From NCBI GenBank assembly GCA_015069565.1, contig SVIJ01000002.1:1-64000 (forward strand): a stretch of DNA of 64,000 nucleotides, given 5' to 3'. Below are positions 1 to 8,544 of this stretch, in pieces. Every line of letters starts with the position of its first letter. Positions within the stretch are counted from its first letter, which is position 1. The position numbers were made by a program, and so were the translations under genes. This DNA is from Clostridiales bacterium. Lineage in GTDB: Bacteria; Bacillota; Clostridia; Christensenellales; Borkfalkiaceae. The notes below the pieces were generated by a model that was not told the DNA's origin, did no database searches, and saw only the letters and a list, made by a program, of their open reading frames with translations.

Positions 1-63
1 TATTCAGGATATCGGAGTTATCGCCCCAAGACGACTTCGGCGATAACTCCGATATCCTGAATA
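1..63. repeat. Perfect 25-bp inverted repeat with 13-nt loop at window start
   Basis: TATTCAGGATATCGGAGTTATCGCC (1-25) is the exact reverse complement of GGCGATAACTCCGATATCCTGAATA (39-63). Confidence 0.95.
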
Positions 64-1010
64 TGGACCTTGGCGAAATTCAGTTCGCGTACTGTACGGA
101 ATTTTTCGTTATCAACTTAAAAAAGAGCACCACGCTCTCCGACATCGACCGCTTAAAGGAACGCTTGATGCGCCTTGGCGACAGCGTTATCTGTATCGGG
201 GACTTGGAGCTGATCAAAGTGCACGTGCACACCAACCAGCCAGGCAAGGCGCTCACCTACGCGTTGGAGCTTGGTGAACTTGATAGACCGAAAATCGAGA
301 ATATGCTCGAACAAAACCGCGCGCTGAAAGCGAAGCTGGAAGCGGAAAAGAAGGAAATGGGCATGCTTGCCATCTGCGCAGGTACGGGCCTTGCGGATAT
401 GTTCAAGGATTTGGGCGTAGATCGCGTTTTGGAAGGCGGTCAGACGATGAACCCTTCTGCGGCGGATATCGCAAACGCGGCGCAAAAAATCAATGCGGAG
501 CACGTTTTCGTCTTCCCCAACAACAAAAACATCACCTTGGCGGCGGAACAGGCAAAGGCGCTGGTGGAAAACCGCATCTTGCATGTAATTCCCACCAAGA
601 ACGTACCGCAGGGCTTTGCGGCGGCGCTTGAATTTGATCCCGACGCAACGGCGGAAGAAAATATCACCAACATGATCCACGCTTTGGACAACGTTAAGGC
701 TGGTCAAATCACCCACGCGGTGAGAAACGCAACCATCGACGGCAGAGCGATTAAGGAAGGGGATATCATCGGCTTGGACGATAAGAAGATTTTAGCAAAG
801 GCCAAAGAAATTGACGACGCGGTGGTGAAGCTGATTGCGAAGATGAAGGAAGATTCTCACCAAGTGATCACCCTGTACTACGGCGAAGACGTCAAGGAAG
901 AAGACGCGGAAGCGCTCTGCGCGAAGATTGCCGATCTCTATCCCGATTGCGACGTCGATTTCCATAGCGGTGGACAGCCCGTGTACTACTATTTGATCTC
1001 GATGGAGTAA
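63..1010 (+). CDS. DAK2/FakA (YloV)-family protein, C-terminal DegV-like part; 5' truncated
   Basis: Translation resembles the C-terminal half of fatty-acid kinase FakA/DhaK-like proteins (IKVHVHTNQPGKAL, ICAGTGLADMFKDLGVD). The frame is open upstream of the ATG. Confidence 0.8.
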   Translation: MDLGEIQFAYCTEFFVINLKKSTTLSDIDRLKERLMRLGDSVICIGDLELIKVHVHTNQPGKALTYALELGELDRPKIENMLEQNRALKAKLEAEKKEMGMLAICAGTGLADMFKDLGVDRVLEGGQTMNPSAADIANAAQKINAEHVFVFPNNKNITLAAEQAKALVENRILHVIPTKNVPQGFAAALEFDPDATAEENITNMIHALDNVKAGQITHAVRNATIDGRAIKEGDIIGLDDKKILAKAKEIDDAVVKLIAKMKEDSHQVITLYYGEDVKEEDAEALCAKIADLYPDCDVDFHSGGQPVYYYLISME

Positions 1011-1171
1011 TGCAAAATTATTCATAAAAATAGATATTTATTCACAAAGGCAGGGTGGCGGTTTACGCGTTCCTGCCTTGCTTTTTCCAAAAAACAGGGC
1101 AAAAAACACTCAAAAAACAGGCAAATTTTACGCAAAAAACGGCAAAAAAACGGTAAAAAAAGGGGCAAGCT

Positions 1172-3181
1172 ATGCAGCTTTCGGCGCTTAAAAATATAGG
1201 CGAAAAACGGGAAAAAGAGTTTATGGCTCTTGGGGTAAAGAGCGCGGAAGATCTCGCGCGCTACTTTCCGCGCGCCTATTTGGATTTGACGAGCCGTTCG
1301 CTTTTGAAAGACGCTTACCACAACGACGTCGTGCTGATTGCGGCGCAGGTCAACCGCGTGCAGGGGAGTCCCAACCCCAAGGCTCGCTTGAAAATCGTGC
1401 GCGCGTTTTGCGAACAGGACGGGTATCCTTTTACCATTGTTTGGTTCAATCAGCCGTACGTTGCAAATAAGCTTAAAACAGGTGAATACCTGTTTTACGG
1501 GCGCGTGCGCAACGAGTTCGGGCAACGGACGCTTATCAACCCGACCTTCGAGCCGCTCGATAAAAACGAGCACTTAAAGGGCATCATACCCGTCTATTCC
1601 TTGAAGGGCAAGCTGACGCAAAAGGTGGTGCGAAAGGCGGTGCAGGAAGCCTTGCAAAAGGTGAACATCGACAGCTTGATCCCGTACCCCTTGCAAAAAA
1701 AGTACGGCTTGCCGTCGCTGGCGCGGGCGTACTACGAAATCCATTCCCCGTCGAGTAGCTACAACATCGACAAGGCGGCGGAGCGGATTGCGATTGAAGA
1801 ATATTTCCTGCTCATCTCCGCGTTCAAAATGATCAAGGGGGGCAAGGAAGACGCGCGGCTGAAAAAATATTCAGTCACCGCGCGGGAAGTGAAGGCGTTT
1901 TCCGAACGGTTTGGCTTTGAGTTTACCGACGGGCAAAAACGGGCGGTGAATGAAATTTACGAAAACCTGCATAGCCCCACGAAGATGAATCGGCTTATCC
2001 AAGGGGACGTTGGCAGTGGTAAGACGGCGGTGGCGCTGTGCGGTATCTTCATGGCGGTGAAGAGCGGATATACCGCGGCGTACCTTTCCCCGACCGAAGT
2101 GCTCGCCGAGCAAAACTACCGCATTTTGCAAAAGTATTTCCCCGATTATCGCATCGGCTATCTTGCAGGCGCGATGAGCGCCAAGGAAAAGCGGCTGATG
2201 AAGGAAGCGCTGAAAGCTGGCGAAGTGGATATTTTGTGCGGCACGCACGCCATTTTGCAGGGGGACGTGGAAATCCCCAGCCTTGCCTTCGTCGTTTGCG
2301 ACGAACAGCACCGCTTTGGGGTGGCGCAGAGAAACGCGCTCAGCGAAAAAGGGGAAGGCGCCGACGTGCTCGTTATGTCCGCAACCCCGATCCCGAGAAC
2401 CCTTTCCTTGATCGTCTACGGGGATTTGGACATTACCACCATCACCGACAAGCCCAAGGCGCGGCAGGAAATTTCCACGTCGATTATTCCTGAAAGCCGC
2501 TATGAAGATATGCTCGACTACGTAGAGAGAGAAGTGCGCTCGGGCAAGCAAGCGTATTTCGTTTGTTCGAAGATCGAAGACGACGAAGAAGGGGAGCTGA
2601 TGAGCGTAAAAGAGCTCTACGACGAGCTCTCGGGCAGACTGCCCACCGTCCGTTTCGGGCTTTTGCACGGCAAGATGAAGGAAAAGGAAAAGGCGGAAGT
2701 GATGGCGGCGTTCAAAAACCGCGAAACGGATTGTTTGGTTTCGACGACGGTTATCGAAGTCGGCGTGGACGTGCCGAACGCCACCATTATGATTATCTAC
2801 AACGCCGAGCGTTTCGGGCTTTCCCAGCTTCATCAGCTTCGTGGGCGCGTCGGGCGGGGTAGCGAAAAGAGCTATTGTTTCCTGCTCATGGGCGCGGAAA
2901 CGGAGAGCGCGAAGGAACGGCTTTTGACCTTAAAGGGAACGACCGACGGGTTCAAGATTGCGGAAAAGGACTTGGAAATGCGCGGAAGCGGCGATTTCTT
3001 CGGCACGCGGCAATCGGGCAAGATGCTGACGGACATCAAGAACTTGCGGTATTCGACGGAAGTGATTTTCCTTGCCAAGCGGCTGACCGACGAAGCGTTT
3101 GAAGGGCAGTTCGATTTGGACGAAGTGCGCGACGCGGCAATACGCAAGTATGATGCGTTGAAGGACGTTGTGCTCAATTAA
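1172..3181 (+). CDS. recG: ATP-dependent DNA helicase RecG
   Basis: 669 aa; LIQGDVGSGKTAVA, DEQHRFGVAQR, MSATPIPRTL, HQLRGRVGRG motifs. Confidence 0.95.
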   Translation: MQLSALKNIGEKREKEFMALGVKSAEDLARYFPRAYLDLTSRSLLKDAYHNDVVLIAAQVNRVQGSPNPKARLKIVRAFCEQDGYPFTIVWFNQPYVANKLKTGEYLFYGRVRNEFGQRTLINPTFEPLDKNEHLKGIIPVYSLKGKLTQKVVRKAVQEALQKVNIDSLIPYPLQKKYGLPSLARAYYEIHSPSSSYNIDKAAERIAIEEYFLLISAFKMIKGGKEDARLKKYSVTAREVKAFSERFGFEFTDGQKRAVNEIYENLHSPTKMNRLIQGDVGSGKTAVALCGIFMAVKSGYTAAYLSPTEVLAEQNYRILQKYFPDYRIGYLAGAMSAKEKRLMKEALKAGEVDILCGTHAILQGDVEIPSLAFVVCDEQHRFGVAQRNALSEKGEGADVLVMSATPIPRTLSLIVYGDLDITTITDKPKARQEISTSIIPESRYEDMLDYVEREVRSGKQAYFVCSKIEDDEEGELMSVKELYDELSGRLPTVRFGLLHGKMKEKEKAEVMAAFKNRETDCLVSTTVIEVGVDVPNATIMIIYNAERFGLSQLHQLRGRVGRGSEKSYCFLLMGAETESAKERLLTLKGTTDGFKIAEKDLEMRGSGDFFGTRQSGKMLTDIKNLRYSTEVIFLAKRLTDEAFEGQFDLDEVRDAAIRKYDALKDVVLN

Positions 3182-3219
3182 AAAAATATGATTTTTTTGT
3201 AAAAAATTTTTCTTGGCTA

Positions 3220-3248
3220 TTGACGAAAGGAAAAAAGTATTGTATAAT
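3220..3248 (+). promoter_or_regulatory. SigA-type promoter upstream of hisIE-like gene
   Basis: TTGACG-N17-TATAAT. Confidence 0.75.
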
Positions 3249-3302
3249 AATATCGACAGGGGCTTGATAAGTAGCCTTAATACGAAACAGGGGGACTAAC
3301 CT

Positions 3303-3938
3303 ATGGCAGTAAAAAAAGTAGAAATGAACGTAAACGTAAATGAATTCGTATTTGACGAAAACGGGTTGATCCCCGTAATCGCGCAGGAATATGAAAGCGG
3401 CGAAGTGCTGCTTCTTGGCTCGATGAATAAGGAAGCGGCGGAAAAGACCTTTGAAACGGGCTTTGCCCATTACGTAAAGGACGGCAAAGTGGTGAAGTTC
3501 GGCGGCAGCGTGAACTCGCAAAAGGTGATGGCGGCGTTTTTGACGGCAGGGAGCAATTCGCTGCTTTTGAAGGTGGCGCAAAAAGGGGTTGCTTGCCCTG
3601 AAAGCAAGTCCTTCTCGACCTATGAAAAGCAAATCGTCGGCGCGTATAACCATATCGGCGCGGAAATGCTCGGCAGATTGCAACGTATGATTGAAAGCTG
3701 CATCAAAGACCCCGAAGAAGGCTCGTACACGAACTATTTGCTCATTCGCGGTGTGGACAAGATTGCGAAGAAAGTGGGCGAAGAAGCGGTGGAGCTTGTG
3801 ATTGCGGCGAAGAACCCCGACAAGGAAGAAACGATCGACGAAGCGGGCGATTTCCTGTATCACATGATGGTATTGCTTGCGGCGAAGGGCGTAAAGCTTT
3901 CCGATATCGGCGCGGAGCTTTGCAAGCGCAACCGTTAA
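3303..3938 (+). CDS. HisI-like domain (degenerate) fused to HisE phosphoribosyl-ATP pyrophosphatase
   Basis: C-terminal YTNYLLIRGVDKIAKKVGEEAVELVIAAKN...DEAGDFLYHMMVLL is HisE-like. The N-terminus aligns to HisI but lacks the DCD and Cys ligands. Confidence 0.8.
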   Translation: MAVKKVEMNVNVNEFVFDENGLIPVIAQEYESGEVLLLGSMNKEAAEKTFETGFAHYVKDGKVVKFGGSVNSQKVMAAFLTAGSNSLLLKVAQKGVACPESKSFSTYEKQIVGAYNHIGAEMLGRLQRMIESCIKDPEEGSYTNYLLIRGVDKIAKKVGEEAVELVIAAKNPDKEETIDEAGDFLYHMMVLLAAKGVKLSDIGAELCKRNR

Positions 3939-3957
3939 TCACGGCGAAAAGAAAAAG

Positions 3958-3984
3958 AAAAGCAACCCGAAACGGTTGCTTTTT
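3958..3984 (+). terminator. Rho-independent terminator
   Basis: AAAAGCAACC-CGAAAC-GGTTGCTTTTTG. Confidence 0.75.
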
Positions 3985-4001
3985 GTTTTCTTCGGGCAGG
4001 C

Positions 4002-4682
4002 TTGGCGGTGTACACCTCATCCACCGCAAGCGGTCCAGTTTGGCTCCATAGTTTGGATGGTTATAGGTGGATTGTGATATATCAATTTATTAAAAAATTA
4101 CGATATTTCATAGCGGTGTTGCTGATGGTGGCGCTGTCGTTCTCGTTTTGCAGTTGCGGAGTGCGCGTCTATACAAAGGTGGAAGATTACGGTGTGTTTT
4201 TTCAAACTAAAAACTTGTATGAAGACGACCAGTTGTTAATCTTTCCTGAAACCTTGGAAAATGCAAGTGTTGTAAACGGTTATAAATATTTAGATGGGTA
4301 TTATGGCTTTTTTGCAGGTGCACAAATCTATTTGGACGTGACCTACGACGAAGAAACATTTGCGAAAGAAACGGAGTATTGGTCGAATTATAAATACGAC
4401 GATACCGTAGTGGATGACGTTCCGCCAAAGTTTGACGATGCTTATTTATTTAACTACCCAACTTTTGTATTTGAATATCAATCGGTGGAATATCAATATA
4501 TCAGCGTTATAGAGCAGGAATGTAGGATGATATATGTGTATATAGAGATTGGTTCTGATGAAGTTATCCCTGATGAGTTTTTGCCGAAGAATTATTATAA
4601 AAATACATACGGTGCAGATGATGAAGATGACGGGTATTTGTTTTCTATAAAAAGTGTGCACGACGAAAGTTGGTATGAGTAA
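4002..4682 (+). CDS. Putative lipoprotein (copy 1 of a duplicated family)
   Basis: Hydrophobic N-terminus ending in SFCSC; the actual start may be the GTG near 4074. The C-terminal ~100 aa are identical to the ORF ending at 6363. Confidence 0.6.
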   Translation: MAVYTSSTASGPVWLHSLDGYRWIVIYQFIKKLRYFIAVLLMVALSFSFCSCGVRVYTKVEDYGVFFQTKNLYEDDQLLIFPETLENASVVNGYKYLDGYYGFFAGAQIYLDVTYDEETFAKETEYWSNYKYDDTVVDDVPPKFDDAYLFNYPTFVFEYQSVEYQYISVIEQECRMIYVYIEIGSDEVIPDEFLPKNYYKNTYGADDEDDGYLFSIKSVHDESWYE

Positions 4683-4689
4683 AAAGGCG

Positions 4690-4716
4690 GGGCGTGGGGA
4701 CACGCCCTGTTTTTTG
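4690..4716 (+). terminator. Terminator hairpin (duplicated copy)
   Basis: GGGCGTG-GGGA-CACGCCC followed by a T run; same sequence near 6371-6397. Confidence 0.7.
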
Positions 4717-4719
4717 TTC

Positions 4720-4748
4720 TTGACAACCGTTCATGGTTGTGATACAAT
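4720..4748 (+). promoter_or_regulatory. Near-consensus SigA promoter
   Basis: TTGACA-N17-TACAAT with TG just upstream of the -10. Confidence 0.7.
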
Positions 4749-4954
4749 ACGTATACGACGCGTGGGGGAATCATAAGATTATTGATATTAACGCAAAATT
4801 AAAAAATGCAGGTTTTGGGAATTTGAAGATAGGAAGAGATGGTATAGAAAATATTATCGATACTATTTCTAATACTCCAGCCATAAGAATGGTAGAAAAG
4901 ATAACCAAAAGCGGTGCAGGTATCTTGGTTTCGCTCATTAGGGATATTATGTAA
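4733..4954 (+). pseudogene. Fragment of an Rhs/YD-repeat protein joined to a short C-terminal tip
   Basis: MVVIQYVYDAWGNHKIID matches the YD-repeat style found at the end of Rhs cores. The ATG lies inside the -35/-10 spacer of the promoter above. Confidence 0.5.
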
Positions 4955-4955
4955 G

Positions 4956-5621
4956 ATGGAAAAGAAAAGAAAACTTTTTATTATATTTATGTTGCTTGCG
5001 TTATGCAATGGTATATCGCTAATTATTCAAGCGGTATTGATATATAAACAACAAATACATTTGTCGATACCGATTTTTACATTCATTTTATTTTGTGTTT
5101 CTTTCTTAATGGCTTTTTGGACATTTTCAAGGTATACGAATTGCTATTTTCGTACGCCGTTGAGTTGTCGTTTTCGAGAAGTTTTTTCTAAAAAAGAAGA
5201 GTTGTCGGATGGGAATTATCAGATTATCCTTGTGCATAAAGGTAAAGGTATTTGGATGCTGGGGGATGAAATTGCCTTTGATTTAAGGGGTTATTTGTTT
5301 CCTAAAATGTATTTGTGCAGTTATTTTGTCCGTAATTTTCATTATCCTGTTATGAATAAAAAGAAGTTGCCGCTAAAATGTTTGTTTGAACCGTTGAAGA
5401 TTGAGAAAATCCGTAGCTTTAACATTGTTTTTGTTGACGGCAAAAAGAAGAAAACGGCGGCTATTATAAAAAAAGGGAAAACGGTCGTTCCGTTTTTTCG
5501 TGGGTTGACGATTCAAAGTAGGTTTTATGCTGAAACGCTGCTTTATACGGAAACTGTTTTTGGAAAGCATGTTTTTAGAAAATATATCTATATGGACGAA
5601 GATATATATAACCGTCGTTAA
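4956..5621 (+). CDS. Hypothetical membrane protein with two N-terminal TM segments
   Basis: MEKKRKLFIIFMLLALCNGISLIIQAVLIYK...IPIFTFILFCVSFLMAFWTF. Confidence 0.5.
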   Translation: MEKKRKLFIIFMLLALCNGISLIIQAVLIYKQQIHLSIPIFTFILFCVSFLMAFWTFSRYTNCYFRTPLSCRFREVFSKKEELSDGNYQIILVHKGKGIWMLGDEIAFDLRGYLFPKMYLCSYFVRNFHYPVMNKKKLPLKCLFEPLKIEKIRSFNIVFVDGKKKKTAAIIKKGKTVVPFFRGLTIQSRFYAETLLYTETVFGKHVFRKYIYMDEDIYNRR

Positions 5622-5757
5622 GATGTGGCAGGGCGTGGGGCTTGCTCTCGCCGAAGGTGGGGGAATAGTTGTCCTGACGGACAAGCGAGATTACGCCTGC
5701 GGCGTAGCGATATTTGCCCAAATGGGGAACGGTAGCTTTAATGATTATAGGTGCGTT

Positions 5758-6363
5758 ATGAAAAAACAAAGGTGTCAAAATATTTTTCGTTTTTTATTTG
5801 TGTGGATACTGGCGTTTATGGTGTATAGTTTCAGTGGGTGTTCTTTGGCTCGTGTGAGCAGAGATATTGAAAAATATGGACAATTTCGCAAAAATGATAT
5901 GTTGCATGAAAGCGAGATTTTGATTTTTCCCGAAGATTTAAGCGAAGCAAAACAGGTAAATGAGTATGTTTATCTATTCGATACTATTGCGTGGGGCGGA
6001 ACGCAAATTTATTTAGACGTGACCTACGACGAAGAAACGTTTGCGAAAGAAAGGGAGTATTGGTCGAATTATAAATACGACGATACCGTAGTGGATGACG
6101 TTCCGCCAAAGTTTGACGATGCTTATTTATTTAACTACCCAACTTTTGTATTTGAATATCAATCGGTGGAATATCAATATATCAGCGTTATAGAGCAGGA
6201 ATGTAGGATGATATATGTGTATATAGAGATTGGTTCTGATGAAGTTATCCCTGATGAGTTTTTGCCGAAGAATTATTATAAAAATACATACGGTGCAGAT
6301 GATGAAGATGACGGGTATTTGTTTTCTATAAAAAGTGTGCACGACGAAAGTTGGTATGAGTAA
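5758..6363 (+). CDS. Putative lipoprotein (copy 2 of a duplicated family)
   Basis: MKKQRCQNIFRFLFVWILAFMVYSFSGCSLA lipobox-like signal; C-terminus identical to the 4002-4682 ORF. Confidence 0.65.
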   Translation: MKKQRCQNIFRFLFVWILAFMVYSFSGCSLARVSRDIEKYGQFRKNDMLHESEILIFPEDLSEAKQVNEYVYLFDTIAWGGTQIYLDVTYDEETFAKEREYWSNYKYDDTVVDDVPPKFDDAYLFNYPTFVFEYQSVEYQYISVIEQECRMIYVYIEIGSDEVIPDEFLPKNYYKNTYGADDEDDGYLFSIKSVHDESWYE

Positions 6364-6477
6364 AAAGGCGGGGCGTGGGGACACGCCCTGTTTTTCTTTT
6401 GTTTTTCCTTTTTCGACAAAAAAGGTCGGTTTTTGACCTTGCGTCTTGGCTATACTATTCTCCGAAAGGAGAATGCT

Positions 6478-7242
6478 ATGGCTAGAAAAATCATCATCAC
6501 AAGCGGCAAAGGGGGGGTGGGTAAAACCACCATGACCGCCCTGTTGGGCGTTTGCCTTGCCAAAAAAGGGGAACGGGTTGCGCTCGTGGACGCGGACTTC
6601 GGGCTGAACAATTTAGACATCTGCGTGGGCGTGGAAGGGGAAACCGCCTACGGGCTTTGCGACGTTGCGGCAGGAAAATGCCGCGTTAAGCAGGCGCTTG
6701 CCCGTCACCCAAAATATCCAAACCTGTTTGTTTTGAGCGGCGGAAAAGGGGACGGCTCGATGGAGCGTGAACGCTTTCGTGCCGTTATCTCTGAGCTTGA
6801 TAAGGAGTTCGATTATATTCTCATCGACTGCCCTGCGGGCATTGACGGCGGCTTTGCGCTTGCCGCCTGCGTTGCCGACGAAGGGGTGGTGGTTGTCACC
6901 CCCCATCTCTCGTCCGTGCGCGACGCGGACAAAGCCATTCAGCGCTTGAAGGGGCAGGGGATAGAAACCCTTTCCCTGCTTATCAACCTTTGCCACGGGG
7001 ATTTGATTGTCACGGGCGAAGAGTTTTCCCCGATGGAGCTTGCGCGGCTTTTGAAGCTTCCTGTGCTCGGCGTCGTGCCCCATCAATACACCCTGCCTTG
7101 CGAAGAACACCCTACGCCGCATATTTCCGTGCGCTACGCCGCCGACATTTTGCGCGGCGGAAAACGGAAGGTGTTCGACCCCACAAAACGGTACTTGGGA
7201 TTTTTTGGAAGTCTGCGTAGAAAAATGAAAAGGAGTTTATAA
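6478..7242 (+). CDS. minD: MinD-family septum-site ATPase
   Basis: ITSGKGGVGKTT deviant Walker A, LVDADFGLNNLD, DYILIDCPAGID; basic C-terminal tail. Confidence 0.85.
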   Translation: MARKIIITSGKGGVGKTTMTALLGVCLAKKGERVALVDADFGLNNLDICVGVEGETAYGLCDVAAGKCRVKQALARHPKYPNLFVLSGGKGDGSMERERFRAVISELDKEFDYILIDCPAGIDGGFALAACVADEGVVVVTPHLSSVRDADKAIQRLKGQGIETLSLLINLCHGDLIVTGEEFSPMELARLLKLPVLGVVPHQYTLPCEEHPTPHISVRYAADILRGGKRKVFDPTKRYLGFFGSLRRKMKRSL

Positions 7243-7243
7243 C

Positions 7244-7468
7244 GTGAACAGGAAATTTGAACGCGCCTACGGGGTTTTGCAAGCGGACAAAACCGCCGTC
7301 AGCGAAGAATGTAAAACGCTGATTTTGCGAGAGCTGGAAGGGAAGCTGCGGGAATACTTCGAGCTTTCTTCCCCCCTTGCCTTGGACGTGGTGCAAACGC
7401 GCGGGGAGTACGAGATTAGCCTTTCCTTTACCGCCGAGCGCGTGAAGTGCTTTCAAGTGCTGAAATAG
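7244..7468 (+). CDS. minE: MinE-like cell division topological specificity factor
   Basis: 74 aa immediately downstream of minD, with MinE-like length and pattern. Confidence 0.6.
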   Translation: MNRKFERAYGVLQADKTAVSEECKTLILRELEGKLREYFELSSPLALDVVQTRGEYEISLSFTAERVKCFQVLK

Positions 7469-7473
7469 AGAAA

Positions 7474-7686
7474 GTGAATTGAAAACCGTCGGTTTTCGTG
7501 AATTGAAACTGCGGTTTCGTGAATTCTCGCTGACGCTCCGTGAATTGTTTGCCTATGGCAAACGTTGCGGAAAAATTTATAATAATTCGATAACGCAAGG
7601 CAACGCCTTGCAATTCACGACGGCAAAGCCGTCAATTCACGCGTTTGTAAAACGCAATTCACGATTGCATATGGCAAGCAATTCAC
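7474..7686. repeat. Family A modular hairpin repeat (GTGAATT/AATTCAC cassettes), copy 1
   Basis: Left GTGAATT-separated hairpins, a CAAGGCAACGCCTTGC core, then right AATTCAC-separated hairpins. Confidence 0.85.
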
Positions 7687-7812
7687 TTTACGCTTGCCGT
7701 CCGAGATCCTTCGGCTACGCTCAGGATGACAAACAGGGGAGCTGTGCTCAGGATGACAATAGGGGCGCAGAAATAACAAGAACGGCGAAGGGATAGAACC
7801 TAAAAATCAAAG

Positions 7813-7841
7813 AAAAAAATCCCCCATTTGGGGGATTTTTT
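7813..7841. terminator. Bidirectional terminator hairpin
   Basis: AAAAAATCCCCC-ATTT-GGGGGATTTTT. Confidence 0.75.
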
Positions 7842-7847
7842 AACGTA

Positions 7848-8495
7848 TTATTTTTCTTGGGTAAAGGCGAGTAGCTTTTCCGTCAGCCCAAACACCAGCA
7901 TATGGTCGCCTGCGGTAAACACGTAATTCGCTTCCGCAGGGGATACTGTACGATTCGTTTTTTCAATCGTCAAAACGTTCAAGCCAAGCGCGCGGGGGTT
8001 GGCTTCCGCTAAGGTCTTGCCGATCCATTTTTCGGGAACAACGCTTTCTATCACGGAGTACTCGTCGTTGAGAGCGAAGTACTCGAAAATCCGCGAAGAA
8101 TTGAGCGTGATCGCCAGCCGCTCCGCAACGTCTAAGTCGGGGTAGACGACGTGATCCGCGCCGTTCTTCAAAAGGAATTTTCTTTGGATTTCCGTTGCGG
8201 CTTTGGAAACGACGTATTTTGCGCCCAGCTCCTTTAAGAGCGAAGTGATTTGCAAGGACGCCTGAAAATCATCGCCGATTGCCACCACGCAGGCGTCGAA
8301 GGACGGAACGTCCAGCGCGCGAAGATTGTCTTCAAGCATACAGTTGGTAATCAATGCGTCCGTATACTTGGACGCGACCGCGTTGATGGAAGCTTCCTCT
8401 TTATCCACAGCCAAGACTTCGCAACCCAAGCCCATCAATTTTTGTCCGAGCGTATGCCCGAATTTCCCCATGCCGATCAAAAGTATATTTTTCAT
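7848..8495 (-). CDS. TrkA/KtrA-type K+ channel regulatory (RCK) subunit
   Basis: MKNILLIGMGKFGHTLGQKL Rossmann motif; TrkA-N/TrkA-C pattern. Confidence 0.88.
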   Translation of the reverse strand: MKNILLIGMGKFGHTLGQKLMGLGCEVLAVDKEEASINAVASKYTDALITNCMLEDNLRALDVPSFDACVVAIGDDFQASLQITSLLKELGAKYVVSKAATEIQRKFLLKNGADHVVYPDLDVAERLAITLNSSRIFEYFALNDEYSVIESVVPEKWIGKTLAEANPRALGLNVLTIEKTNRTVSPAEANYVFTAGDHMLVFGLTEKLLAFTQEK

Positions 8496-8544
8496 AAATC
8501 TCCTTATTTTCCGCTTAGCGGAGTTTTGCTGTTTTAGCGGCGTA

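Noticed and set aside
4446-6384. Identical minus-strand ORFs at 4446-4703 and 6127-6384
   Set aside because: They are identical only because the plus-strand lipoprotein 3' ends are duplicated; no independent support.
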